Below, in pieces: positions 1-10,139 of a stretch of DNA of 64,000 bases. Positions within the stretch are counted from its first letter, which is position 1; the number at the start of each line of letters is the position of its first letter. Under the pieces are notes generated by a model. That model saw only the letters and a program-made list of their open reading frames with translations, made no database searches and was not told where the DNA came from. This stretch comes from Rhipidocladum racemiflorum (lineage: Eukaryota; Streptophyta; Magnoliopsida; Poales; Poaceae): assembly GCA_036346355.1 (NCBI GenBank), contig CM070581.1, forward strand, positions 6,696,001-6,760,000, in the 5' to 3' direction. A program made the position numbers and the translations under genes.

Positions 1-54
1 CCTGACAAACAGCACGTACGTGAGACGGACAGACCAAAAAGATCACAAACACAC

Positions 55-630
55 TAGAACCAACCACAAAATTTTGCAGATGACCAAATCAACCAAGCCC
101 CGAACCGCCGGACTATCACAATTCACAAGTCACAGCATACCGACGCCGGCTACTCCCCACCTGCTTTCCATCCCACAAATCAAACACTTGCTCTCGCTCT
201 GACACAAGCGAGAATCACATCTCGACCTCTTTTAGCATGGCTTCTGATACGGTTTCTCTCCTTTATCAGACTTCTTATACAGCTTTTGTCCTAAGTCCAA
301 ACCATTTCGTAAAGAGAAGTAGAAGTTGGTCGAGAGGAACTTTTGGCTGCCTTTTGGAGGAAATTACCCACCATGCCACTGGTAACTGGCATACCCTTTT
401 GTTGAGTCGAGCAAAAAAAAAAAAAAAAAATCGGCACAGCTGGTTAGAAGCTTGCTTTTGCCGAGCACAAGCCGTACCAAAAGGTTCTTCGCACACACAA
501 GTCAATTTGGTTATTACCAAGAACACCATCTCCTCCCTGCTCGTCGTCGCTGTGGCGCTGATACTCTAAATATGCAGGCTGCAGTGGCATGAGCAGCGTG
601 GCACGTAGCATGGAGCAGAAGGACATATCA
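55..630 (+). pseudogene. Decayed PELPK-like gene copy (promoter and signal-peptide relic)
   Basis: Positions 60-85 resemble the block found about 180-200 bases upstream of the intact PELPK genes (a CAACCACCAAAATGCAGATGACC-like stretch, with small indels). At about 505-555 the sequence encodes a degraded form of the family signal peptide (KNTISSLL..VAVAL) that matches gene 5 best. The start ATG has become TTG and an in-frame TAA ends it at about 567-569. Family sequence then resumes (CSGMSSVAR, then MEQK) to about 625. No PELPK repeat domain follows. An A19 tract lies at about 411-429. I infer a dead family member or a truncated duplication; it cannot encode a product. Confidence 0.72.
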
Positions 631-1090
631 CACAAATGCGCCATGACGTGCAACAACTCGGGGTTCTGTTTGCAAAAAGGGTATGACCATGTTTGGACAC
701 AATTTGTCAGAACCACAAGGATCTATTTGTAAAAAGGCTCCGTCCGAACTTAGTTGAAAATTTGTAGAGCCAGAGGTTATTGTCGGCAAAAAGCCAGTGA
801 AAAGACCTGATTGTAATTCAGTATTTTCTTTGGCTGCACGCATGTGTATTTATGCGAGAGATATATACAAGTCGTGAGAGGGAAATCTGAGATGTTTCCA
901 AAGAAGGGAGCGAGTGATTCACACAACCATCAATAATTAACAAATTTTTTTTTTCTATCGACTCGCCAAGGATTACAAAAAGTCAAGAAAAACACGAGTT
1001 ACGTAATTTTTATCATTCTTGAAAGATATAAAAATTTGCATTGAAGTAGTACCAAAAATCAGCAACACCACCCTTTAAATTTCCAGTAGC
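631..1090. other. Intergenic, no gene seen
   Basis: This is mixed-composition sequence with short AT-rich runs. Nothing here is recognised except the end (about 1050-1090), which resembles the AT-rich block also seen at about 5220-5260, upstream of gene 2. Confidence 0.5.
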
Positions 1091-1747
1091 TCTTGGTACT
1101 ACCTCATTGGATTATTAATTCCCAACTGCCCAGCCTAAAAACCTCAGATCAAGTTGTGTCCATGTATCCCCTCTATCTACGAGCTGGCGATGCCGATCTG
1201 TGCGAGACGATGGCCCGCCAATGGCACCGGCCGGCCGCTAACCAAATCGGGCGAACTGACCAACAGTACGCACGTGAACGTTCTTAAGCTACACTTTGAG
1301 CGCATGGTGCTTGGCTGCCTGCGTTCACCAACCTGATCACTCATCGGTTTTAGTATACTCTATTTCTCTCCCGTTGTACTTCGCTTGCACGGTCTGCGCT
1401 GCTTGGCCTAACAGCAGGAGATGTGTAGCACACATGCATTAGCGCATTCACCAATCAGATCACTCAGGTCTCAATATTCCCAACTAATTAGACCACACAT
1501 AACTAGACATCAGTAGAGATCACGCGCAAACCAAGTTAATTAAACAACCACCAAAATGCAGATGACCTACCAGGTAGAGCAAAGGATCGGGAGGCGCGCA
1601 CTCCTGCAAACATGCATGCATGCACACGCTGCAAGCTTTCATTTGGCACTATAATTAGCAGGCTTCTCTTCTCTCCCAGCCATCACAAAAACAAGTAGCT
1701 CTCCCACAGATACACATAGATCAGGAGTACAATATACATCACCCACT
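1091..1747 (+). promoter_or_regulatory. Upstream region of PELPK gene 1
   Basis: The block from about 1190 to the start codon is shared almost base for base with the regions upstream of genes 2 and 3. It includes a CACACATGxATTAGCGCATTC segment, a CAATCAGATCACTCAGGTC segment, the CCACCAAAATGCAGATGACC block and repeated GCATGCATGCA (RY-like) motifs near 1611-1622. A TATA-like TATAATTA at 1650-1657 lies about 90 bases before the ATG, followed by a pyrimidine-rich leader (CTTCTCTTCTCTCCCAG). Genes 4 and 5 share the leader motif, which supports this as the core promoter. Transcription start is inferred. Confidence 0.6.
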
Positions 1748-2491
1748 ATGGTTTCCAAGGGCTCCTTGTCCTCCGTTCTCTTCCTAATTATGGCGTTGCT
1801 GCTCTCGTGCAGTGGCATGAGCAGTGCAGCACGATACCTGGAGGAGACCGCGTCCAAGGAGGAGTACCCGCCACATCCCACCTTCCCGGAGTTGCCTAAA
1901 CCCGAGCTGCCCCCACACCCTACTGTGCCCGAGCTGCCAAAGCCTGAACTACCGCCGCACTCAACCATGCCAGAGGTGCCAAAGCCCGAACAACCGCACC
2001 TGGTCGAGCCAGAGGTGCCAAAGGAGACCCACGTGCCGCACCCGGTAGAGCCGGAGGTGCCAAAAGAGCCCAAAGTGCCGCACCTAGTAGAGCCGGAGCT
2101 GCCAAAGCCCGAACTGCCACACCCAGTCGTGCAGGAGGTGCCAAAGGAGCCCCATGAAGTGCCACACGGAGTAGAGCCAGAGTTGCCAAAGCCCGAACAG
2201 CCGCACCTGGTCGAGCCAGAGGCACCAAAGGAGCCACAAGTGCCGCACCCAGTAGAGCCGGAGTTGCCAAAGCCCGAACTGCCACACCCGGTCGTGCAGG
2301 AGGTGCCAAAGGAGCCCCATGAAGTGCCACACGGAGTAGAGCCGGAGTTACCAAAACCTGAAGTGTCGCATCCCACCGTGTCGGAGCTGCCAAAGCCAGA
2401 GGTGCCAGAGTATGAACTGCCGCCATTGCCCAAGGCTGGGTTGCCCCCGAAGCCAGAGTTCCACTTTCCGGAGCCGGAGACCAAGCCATGA
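1748..2491 (+). CDS. PELPK-type secreted proline-rich protein, gene 1
   Basis: This is a single-exon gene of 247 residues. Residues 1-28 form a signal peptide: a short basic N-end (MVSK), a hydrophobic core (VLFLIMALLL) and a small-residue cleavage site near SSAA|RYLEE. The mature protein is almost wholly Pro-Glu-Leu/Val-Pro-Lys repeats of the PELPKPELPPHP type. A 55-residue internal repeat (165 bp; copies begin near 2092 and 2257) carries the HPVVQEVPKEPHEVPHG core. The C-terminus is HFPEPETKP. The architecture matches the plant PELPK family; Arabidopsis PELPK1 is a cell-wall protein linked to germination and seedling growth and to defence elicitors. No enzymatic motif is present. The start is supported by the conserved context ahead of ATG in all five genes. 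A cell-wall or apoplast role is inferred from the family. Confidence 0.9.
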   Translation: MVSKGSLSSVLFLIMALLLSCSGMSSAARYLEETASKEEYPPHPTFPELPKPELPPHPTVPELPKPELPPHSTMPEVPKPEQPHLVEPEVPKETHVPHPVEPEVPKEPKVPHLVEPELPKPELPHPVVQEVPKEPHEVPHGVEPELPKPEQPHLVEPEAPKEPQVPHPVEPELPKPELPHPVVQEVPKEPHEVPHGVEPELPKPEVSHPTVSELPKPEVPEYELPPLPKAGLPPKPEFHFPEPETKP

Positions 2492-2725
2492 TGTGCCACT
2501 TATCTGAATTATATACGTGCAGTGTGTATGTAAATTGTGATCGATGTTTCCCTGCGATCCTGTCCGTGAGCTGGCTGTCTGTGTTCTTAGCAAGGTGTGT
2601 GATGTTTCCATGCGACAGCTGCTTTGTTTTTTGTATACGTATGCACGATCTACACATGTATGACATAGGTTTCATTTATCTTCGTGTTATGTTTGTTTCA
2701 TCTACAAATAAATAAAGATTTTCTT
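2492..2725 (+). terminator. 3' UTR and polyadenylation region of gene 1
   Basis: The sequence following the stop is conserved in genes 1-4 (TTATCTGAATTATATAC, a GTGTGTATGTAAATTGTG block). It ends in overlapping AATAAA-like signals (AAATAAATAAAG) at about 2705-2718. The poly(A) site is inferred. Confidence 0.6.
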
Positions 2726-3007
2726 CAAGTTTGCACTACCTGCTTTTGATAATGGACGTAAATTCAATATAGTTGCTGGTTTATCTTCAAAATGATTTAA
2801 GACGTTTATTTTCAAGAAGCTGTCTAAGTATAGAAGTTCTTAATGTAAAAGAGATTTTTTTAGTATGGACATTTGTTGATCGATGTTGGATTAATATTTC
2901 AGAGGTCTATATCACAAAATGTCCTTTGCTGCACAGTTCCATAACCTTTAAAGAATCATGTCAACAGCATTCTTGATGCATCCAAGTGTCAGGAACTTCT
3001 CTATCTA
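2726..3007. other. Downstream flank of the PELPK unit, with empty CACTA site
   Basis: This sequence recurs after gene 2 (split between about 6830-6888 and 9907-10130) and partly after gene 5 (about 29460-29540). The trinucleotide TCT at 2784-2786 is the unoccupied counterpart of the CACTA target duplication found after gene 2. No gene is seen. Confidence 0.7.
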
Positions 3008-4440
3008 TTTTTAAGTTGGACTATTAGCAAAAGCAAGATTTGGTTAAAACTAGTTTTGGAGCCCAAATCTGAGACCATGTTTGGTCAGTATGAAGGTTTC
3101 AAATTTCATTTCCGGTTCACATCTTGTCACATTTCGAAATCTGAAATTTTGGTGAAATCTCGTTATTTCGAATAAAATACAAAAGGTAATATTCAAATTT
3201 AGAATGTTTTGAACTGGGAAAACTAAGATCTTAGAAAATTTTAAATGAATGGATAATGGTACAAACTACGTTAGAAAATTTTGAAAATTTTTTTGGATGG
3301 TCCTGAGTCATTAGTTATGTTCCCATAAATTTTTAGATGATGATAAAACATTAGGATTTTTTTTAAATTCTGACAGTGCTACTGTCATGATAAAAGCCTT
3401 ATAGGCAAATTTCAACCCAATGAAAAATAGTTCAAATGGCATTAGAGAATTTTGAAAAAAAATTGGATGGTCCCAACTCATCAGTTATATTCCTATAAAA
3501 TTTTTAGATGATGATAAAACATTAGGAATTTATAAAAATTTTGACAATGCTACTTTTTAAGTAGGACTATTAGCAAAAGCAAGATTTGGTTAAAACTAGT
3601 TTTGGAGCCCAAATCTGAGACCATGTTTGGTAACGAGGTTTCAAATTTCATTTCCGGTTCACATCTTGTCACCTTTCGAAATCTGAAATTTGGGTAAAAT
3701 CTCGTTATTTCGAATAAAATACAAAAGGTAATATTCAAATTTGGAATGTTTTGAACTGGGAAAACCGAGATCTTAGAAAATTTTAAATGAATGAAAAATG
3801 GTTCAAACTACGTTAGAATTTTTTTAAAAAAAAATTGGATGGTCCTAAGTCATTAGTTATGTTCCCATAAAATTTTTAGATGATGATAAAACATTAGGAT
3901 TTTTTTTTTAAAATCTGACATTGCTACTGTCGTGATAAAATCCTTATAGGCAAATTTCAACCCAATGAAAAATAGTTCAAATGGCATTAGAGAATTTTGA
4001 AAAAAAATTGGATGGTCCCAAGTCATCAGTTATATTCCCATAAAATTTTTAGACGATGATAAAACATTAGGAATTTATAAAATTTTTGACAATGCTACTT
4101 TCCTGATAAAAGCCTTACCGACAAATTTCAACCGAATGAAAAATGGTTCAAAATACGTTAGAAAATTTTGAAACTTTTTGTGGATGGTCATGAGGAATCA
4201 CTAATGTCACCATAAAAGTTTTAGATGATGATCAATCCTGAGAAATTTTTAAAAAGTCTGACAGTGTGTCCTGATAAAAGCCTTACTGGTAAATTTCAAC
4301 CAAATGTAAAATGGTTCAAACCATGTTAAATTTTTTTAATTTTTTTTTGGGACAATCATGACACATTACTAATGTTTTCATAAAATTTTCATATGGTGAT
4401 CAAGCATGAGAAATTTATAAAAATTCTGATAGTGCCACTT
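3008..4440. repeat. AT-rich array of ~170-bp tandem repeats with a 545-bp duplication
   Basis: The landmark GACARTGCTACTGTCNTGATAAAAGCC begins near 3372, 3543, 3917, 4088 and 4260, and in degenerate form near 4428, giving a spacing of about 168-172 bases. Each unit also carries a TTTCAACCNAATGAAAAATGG block and a GATGGTCNTGAG block. On top of this, about 545 bases are directly duplicated (about 3008-3552 and 3553-4097). Related arrays lie at 10140-11030 and 15790-16245. No coding sequence is seen. Confidence 0.8.
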
Positions 4441-4850
4441 TATGCATGTTCAGCTCACAACTATATGCATGCATGCTTGCTACTCAAGTGATCATACTCA
4501 TACATCAAGTGCTCATAACCAAACTACATAACACACACTAACACTAACACATGCTTGCAAGTAACACACCCTACATAACCAAAGTAGCCACTAACACACA
4601 CTACATAACCAAACTATGCACAAAAATGAGCCAGAAACAAACCAAGGTGAAGAAAGCTTGCTAACCGAGTTGTCTAGCTTCAAAATCTCGGTTCAATTGG
4701 GCGAGATCTCAGTAAATCTCGCCGAGTTTCTTGTTGTTGCTGACCGGAGCAAGGTGAACATGGCCGGATGAGTAAGAAAGTGACCGGAGAGTGAGCAAAC
4801 GGACTAAGGACACTAAGCTCGCTCGGCCAGTGCACTGTGGCACCACATGG
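4441..4850. repeat. CA-rich conserved block downstream of the AT array (copy 1)
   Basis: The block starts TGTTCAGCTCACAACTATA and contains several CATAACCAAA/CACACACTA repeats, followed by a segment with CAAAATCTCGGTTCAATTGG and AAATCTCGCCGAG. Copies occur at about 11031-11240 (truncated) and about 16246-16660. The 16.3-kb copy leaves an 82-codon frame open, while this copy is broken, so I do not call a gene. Confidence 0.7.
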
Positions 4851-5340
4851 GAGTTAGATGCCAGCAACATCATTTTAGTACTTCACTATAAGAGTCAGTC
4901 AGTGCAGCTATCTAAAGGCGTAACAGATCAATGGTTATGTAAAATGCTTTTGTAATTTTCTTCTTAAAAATGCTCCTGTATTTTTCTGAGAACTATGATG
5001 AATGCCTTAGAAACTAATAGTATACCAAGTACCAACTATATATAGCTGGTAACATATATCACACCTGATGTAATTTCCTGTTGAGGACTTATCTAGCGTT
5101 AATTGTCTGAAAAAATGGCCATACCAACATGACAAAGAAGGCGCATAAACAAGTTTACAGCACTGGTCATTTTACACTCGATTTAGTGCGAGCAAAACCA
5201 AACATTTCGTCAGCACGGACCAAAAATCAACAACACAACCCTTTAAATTTCTAGTAGCACTTAATACTGCCTCCGAATACATTAGTATCCTCCGGTACTA
5301 CTTTAATATAAATTTTGGTTCATTCTAAACTAATGTTACA
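4851..5340. other. Intergenic between units 1 and 2, with a distal block shared by genes 4 and 5
   Basis: The segment at about 5085-5220 (ending AAACATTTCGTCAGCACGGACC) resembles sequence at about 27815-27945 upstream of gene 5 and about 21175-21215 upstream of gene 4. It may be a distal promoter element of the family. Otherwise nothing is recognised. Confidence 0.5.
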
Positions 5341-5854
5341 TGGAGACGATGGCATGGCCCGCCAATGGCACCGCTAACCAAATCGGGCGAACTGACCAAC
5401 AGTAGGCACGCGATGACGCGAACGTTGTTAAGCTACACCTTGAGCGCATGGTGCTTGGCTGCGTGCGTTCACCAGCCTGATCACTCATCAGTTTTAGCAT
5501 ACTCTATTTCTCTCCTGTTGTCCTTCGCTTGCACGGTCTACGCCGCTTAGCCTAACAGCAGCAGATGTGTAGCACACGTGTATTAGCGCATTCACCAATC
5601 AGATCACTCAGGTCTCAATATTCCCAACTAATTAGACCACACATAACTAGACATCAGTTAAACAACCATCAAACCGAGTTAAACAACCACCAAAATGCAG
5701 ATGACCTAATATGCAAACATGCATGCATGCACATGCTGCAAGCCTTCATTTTGCACTATAATTAGCAGGCTTCTCTTCTCTCCCAGCCATCACAAAAACA
5801 AGCAGCTCTCTCACTGATACACATAGATCAGGAGTACAATATACATCACCCACT
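5341..5854 (+). promoter_or_regulatory. Upstream region of PELPK gene 2
   Basis: It is nearly identical to the gene 1 upstream region, with the TATA-like TATAATTA at 5757-5764. Relative to gene 1 it lacks the segment between the GATGACCTA block and the GCATGCATGCA motifs (the CCAGGTAGAGCAAAGGATCGG region). Confidence 0.6.
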
Positions 5855-6598
5855 ATGGTTTCCAAGGGCTCCTTGTCCTCCGTTCTCTTCCTAATTATGG
5901 CGTTGCTGCTCTCGTGCAGTGGCATGAGCAGTGCAGCACGATACCTGGAGGAGACCGCGTCCAAGGAGGAGTACCAGCCACATCCCACCTTGCCGGAGTT
6001 GCCGAAACCCGAGCTGCCCCCACACCCTACTGTGTCCGAGCTGCCAAAGCCTGAACTGCCGCCGCACCCAACCGTATCAGAGGTGCCAAAGCCCGAACAG
6101 CCGTACCTGGTCGAGCCAGAGGTGCCAAAGGAGACCCACGTGTCGCACCCACTAGAGCCGGAGGTGCCAAAGGAGCCTCAAGTGCCGCACCTAGTAGAGC
6201 CGGAGCTGCCAAAGCCCGAACTGCCACACCCGGTCGTGCAGGAGGTGCCAAAGGAGCCCCATGAAGTGCCACACGGAGTAGAGCCAGGGTTGCCAAAGCC
6301 CGAACAGCCGCACCTGGTCGAACCAGAGGTGCCAAAGGAGCCACAAGTGCCGCACCCAGTAGAGCCGGAGCTGCCAAAGCCCGAACTGCCACACCCGGTC
6401 GTGCAGGAGGTGCCAAAGGAGCCCCATGAAGTGCCACACGGAGTAGAGCCGGAGTTACCAAAACCTGAAGTGTCGCACCCCACCGTGTCGGAGCTGCCAA
6501 AGCCAGAGGTGCCAGAGCATGAACTGCCACCATTGCCCAAGGCTGGGTTGCCCCCAAAGCCAGAGTTCCACTTTCCGGAGCCGGAGACCAAGCCATGA
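5855..6598 (+). CDS. PELPK-type secreted proline-rich protein, gene 2
   Basis: This is a single-exon gene of 247 residues, nearly identical to gene 1 over its whole length, with the same signal peptide (cleavage near SSAA|R), the same 55-residue duplicated repeat block and the same HFPEPETKP end. Differences from gene 1 are scattered substitutions (for example QPHPTLPE for PPHPTFPE, PYLVEPE for PHLVEPE, SHPLEPE for PHPVEPE). Their concentration at non-core repeat positions leaves the PELPK/PEVPK core intact, which suggests the frame is maintained. The function is inferred as cell-wall or apoplastic, as for gene 1. The neighbouring CACTA element begins 290 bases beyond the stop. Confidence 0.9.
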   Translation: MVSKGSLSSVLFLIMALLLSCSGMSSAARYLEETASKEEYQPHPTLPELPKPELPPHPTVSELPKPELPPHPTVSEVPKPEQPYLVEPEVPKETHVSHPLEPEVPKEPQVPHLVEPELPKPELPHPVVQEVPKEPHEVPHGVEPGLPKPEQPHLVEPEVPKEPQVPHPVEPELPKPELPHPVVQEVPKEPHEVPHGVEPELPKPEVSHPTVSELPKPEVPEHELPPLPKAGLPPKPEFHFPEPETKP

Positions 6599-6888
6599 TG
6601 TGCCACTTATCTGAATTATATACGTGCAGTGTGTATGTAAATTGTGATCGATGTCATGCGATCCTGTCCGTGAGCTGGCTGTCTGTTCTTAGCAAGTAGT
6701 GTGATGTTTCCATGCGGCAGCTGCTTTGTTGTTTGTATATGTATGCACAACTTACACATGTATGACACAGGTTTCATTTATCTTCGTGTTATGTTTCTTT
6801 CATCTATAAATAAATAAAAAATTTCTTTGGGTTTGCACTACGTGCTTTCGATAATGTACGTACATTCAATATATTTGCTGGTTTATCT
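6599..6888 (+). terminator. 3' UTR and flank of gene 2
   Basis: The conserved 3' UTR ends in ATAAATAAATAAAAA at about 6803-6818. The unit flank follows and is interrupted after TCT (6886-6888) by the CACTA element. Confidence 0.6.
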
Positions 6889-6899
6889 CACTACTGGAA

Positions 6900-7360
6900 T
6901 CACATGGTTTCTCGACGACCAAAGCCCTCAAAAAAGGTCAAGAAACCATCGAGATAGATTACTCTCGACAGCTGGCCGTCGACAAACGGCCATCGATGAA
7001 CAACAGTCGAGAGAGACCATCTGTGTCGACGGTACATTCGTCGATAGATAATTTATCGACGGCTAACCAGGCCACCGTCAAGCGAGGTCAAGAGATGACC
7101 GGTTGGCCGTCACATGGCTCTGTCTCCCTCTCTATCGATGGCCTAGAGGCAATCGAGAGAGGCGAATCTCACGGGAACTGGGGTCAGCTCTCTCGACAGC
7201 CACGCGATATCAGGGCGATCGAGAGAGGGGACCCTGAGATATCGCTGGCTCACCTCTCTCGACGGCATGCCCATGGCCATCGAGAGAGTTTGGGTCCAGT
7301 AGGGTTTCCTGGATCCCCTTTGTCTCAACGGCCTAGGCTTGGCTGTCGAGAATAAGTGAA
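6900..7360. repeat. Left subterminal repeat zone of the CACTA element
   Basis: Many direct and inverted copies of a 10-mer close to TCTCGACGGC/GCCGTCGAGA are present, for example GTTTCTCGACGAC, CTCTCGACAGC, ATCGAGAGAGG and CTCTCGACGGCATG. In CACTA elements such arrays bind the TNPA-type protein. The right zone is at about 8760-9890. Confidence 0.85.
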
Positions 7361-7619
7361 TTCTAGCCAAAAAAAAAGAGAGCTGATAAAATGGCTAAAA
7401 AAAATCAGAATTTAGTAGCAGTTGCTGCTGGCAGCACCTGCAAACCCAAAACAACCCGAGCATTTCATAATTCCCCCGCGTTGCACACATATTCATCCAT
7501 AATAACATTTTCAAGCAAAAAAACAAGATATATCACAAAATATAACCAAACCATGTCCATCCATCACATGTATGCATGCATAATCATATACAAAGCAAAA
7601 CAAGTCCATCCACAAGTCA

Positions 7620-8680
7620 AGAGAGTGGCGGGTCATCCCGTAAGAAGAGTGTGTAGTCCATCGGCGTTCTCCCAGACCTGTCATCTCCCTCGTCGGGGTC
7701 GTCACGTAGAGCCAGAGCTGGAGTGGACAATCCCGAAGGAGCACTAGGTGGCGGTCTGCTCAACGAGGCCTACACATTAGCGACACATTAGGTAAAGACT
7801 TGTACGGTCGAAAGAAACGAAATGATGTGATCGTAGTCACTTACTCCAACAAGTCTCAATGTTGTCTCCAACGCGAGGATCCTTGATATCATCTCTTCCT
7901 GTGCCCGCCTCTGCTCCTACTCGTGCTATAGCTACTCCTCCTGCACCGTTCTTAGGCTCGCATGCAGTGCCTCTATCATCTGTTGCTGCTCCATCAACCT
8001 ATCCTCGTTCTCCCTATAGACCCGGGCCACAAACTCGTGTCGGCTTTCGATGGCACCCTGGGAGGCTGCGACCTACAATTAATATTAAGGACTGTGGGTA
8101 GTTTTCAATATCAATGGTTTCAAATAAATGACATGCTAGATAGTAATTAGCTCACCTGACGTGATCCCCTCGTATCACCAGCCTCCTGTGTGCCTTGATC
8201 CCTAGGTGCTTGTGGATCACCACTAGGTCGAGGGGCGCGTCCTCCCGGAAGCTGTCCGCGCCGTGCTCCTAAGTATATGCTTCCCGGTAGCGATCCTACG
8301 TTATTTCGAGTTAAACTAAGAAAAACCTACAAATCTACTAAGGGTGAAAGTTTTCGTTGACACTTACCATCTTCTCTTGCGTGTGGGTGTAGTGGTGCGA
8401 AATTTACCTCGAGTGGGCGGCAGTGCCGACGATGGGGCAGTGGCAGCTCCTCCTCCTCCTCCTCCACCACCACCTTCTCTTCATTCGACAGTGGCCTCGT
8501 CTCCTCCTCCTTCCTTCTCCCCCTGCGGCCAACTCTCGTACTCCTCTCCTCCGGTGAGCGGTGTGGTGGTGGCGAGGCGGCAGCGGCAACTCGGCAGCGG
8601 CGGGGCTGGGGCGGCACGAGGCGGCGCGCGACAAAGCGAGGGCCAAGGCGACGGCAAGCGGCGCTAGGAGGAGGCACGGG
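7620..8680 (-). pseudogene. Decayed CACTA-internal gene (transposase-associated, minus strand)
   Basis: Minus-strand fragments read in order. The first is an N-terminal Arg/Pro-rich and acidic stretch (a run of E residues then LPLPHRRH) from about 8677 to 8370. Next comes a NVGSLPGS...RGQLPGGRAPRPSGDPQAP segment at about 8310-8165. A helical segment follows (IESRHEFVARVYRENEDRL, then MEQQQMIEALHASLRTV) at about 8070-7930, and then further short pieces to about 7620. The order Gly/Pro linker then coiled coil resembles the C-terminal part of plant Ptta/En/Spm-type (Transposase_24-like) proteins, recalled from memory. In-frame stops occur and no DDE transposase is seen. Confidence 0.4.
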
Positions 8681-9909
8681 TGGTGGCCGGCAGGCGTGCG
8701 GGATGCAGTGGACGCGGCGGGCGGCCAGAGCTCGGCAAGGGCGAAGCTCGTGAGTCAGGGGCCATCTGCTGCGACGGTTTCAGAGGTAGCCATCGAGATA
8801 GGTGTCTCGGGGGCTAATTTTGCCCTAGCCGTCAAGAGACAACTCTCTCGATGGCTTACGTTGACTACCGTCGATAGAGGTCAGACTGTCTCGATGGTTC
8901 CTACAGTTGCTATCGATACAGATGTTTGACTCGACGGCCCCCTTTCTTGGTCATCTAGTGGTCACCTCTAGCTATTTTAAATTTTATAAAATAATATAAT
9001 CATGATATTGACTATAACTTTTGATTATATTGCTCTATATGTGACTTAGCATGTTTGAAAAAAGTTTGAAATTTTTTGACGTTCTGGGCTAGGGGTTTAT
9101 GTGTAATCACCTTAATCGACTCACTGGCGGGCTTTAGTGTATCTACATGTTCAAGAATTATTTTGTACAACTATGTTGATTTCATTCCACTGACACACTA
9201 AACGTATAAAATTATCAATCTCTGCTATGTGGCATGTTCGATACTTCATTTCTTGTTTAAATTTTCACTAATCCAAACATTTTTGGTACATCCAAAACAA
9301 TTTAACAATTTTCTATCATCATAAAATACATTTAATTTACTATTTGGTGCTTAGTGGTTCGAACAAAATACAGAAATTCATTGCAAACTAGAAGAAGTAT
9401 TTCCAGTAACTTTGCAATGCCTACTTTCATAAATGCAATCCATATAGCCACATGTATGCATGTATGGGAGTTTAGCAAAATTTATCAAAATCCAGTCTCT
9501 CTCGACGGCCAGAGGTATGGCCGTCAATACAGTGGCCTAGCCCTCCGGCCAGTCGAGTCAAGCCATGAAGGCATCATCCAGCTAGGACGTCTCTCGATGG
9601 CCACTAAACGACCGTAGAGGGAGACACTTGCGCGCCAGCGGGCACGGGCAAATTTCCCCATTCCCGCTCATGTCTCTCTCGACGGCTGACGGTGGACCCT
9701 CGAGACAGCTAAACATCGTGAGGCTTTCAGCGCTCCCATGGATGGTTGCTCCAACTCTATCGACGATTGTTAACAGAACCGTCGAGACAAGTTTCAGGAT
9801 TCAATAGCCGAACGACAGCCGTCGAGAGACGTTATCTGTCTCGACGGTCACCGTCAGCCGTCGAGAAAGATAGACGAGGTCAGCTTTCACTACAATTCCT
9901 GTAGTGTCT

Positions 9910-10139
9910 TCAAAATGTTTTAAGAATGTTTGTTTTCAAGAAGCTTTCTAAGTATAGAAGTTCTTAATGTAAAAGAGATTTTTTTTTATTATGGACATTT
10001 GTTGATCGATGTTGGATTAATATTTCAGAGGTCTATATTACTAAATGTCCTTTGTTGCAAAGTTCCATAACCCTTAAAAAAATCTTGTCAACAGCATTCT
10101 TGATGCATGGAAGGGTCAGGTACTTCTCTATCTATTTTT
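9910..10139. other. PELPK unit flank resumed after the CACTA element
   Basis: It continues the sequence interrupted at 6888 and matches about 2787-3007 downstream of gene 1. Confidence 0.7.

Larger units (their letters stand above)
6889..9906. mobile_element. Non-autonomous CACTA (En/Spm-type) element, 3018 bp
   Basis: The left end is CACTACTGGAATC and the right end is GATTCC-type sequence ending CCTGTAGTG, giving imperfect CACTA inverted termini. Both sides carry a 3-bp target duplication, TCT (6886-6888 and 9907-9909). The flank after gene 1 (2784-2786) is the exact empty site. Numerous subterminal copies of TCTCGACGGC and its complement in both ends are typical of CACTA elements. The interior holds only decayed minus-strand coding sequence, so it is non-autonomous. 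Confidence 0.93.

Noticed and set aside
1639..2499. Long antisense open frames across every PELPK gene (up to 286 codons, Gly/Ser/Cys-rich)
   Set aside because: The sense codons for P, E, V, K and L with C/G third positions give almost no TTA, CTA or TCA, so the antisense frame stays open by composition. There is no conserved antisense start or promoter.
3008..4440. Centromeric satellite
   Set aside because: The period is similar to centromere monomers, but the arrays are short, linked to genes and do not resemble the CentO/CentC sequences I can recall.
8344..8667. Plus-strand frame of 107 codons in the CACTA element
   Set aside because: The minus strand carries the coherent acidic and Arg-rich protein shared by both CACTA copies; the plus frame is its shadow.
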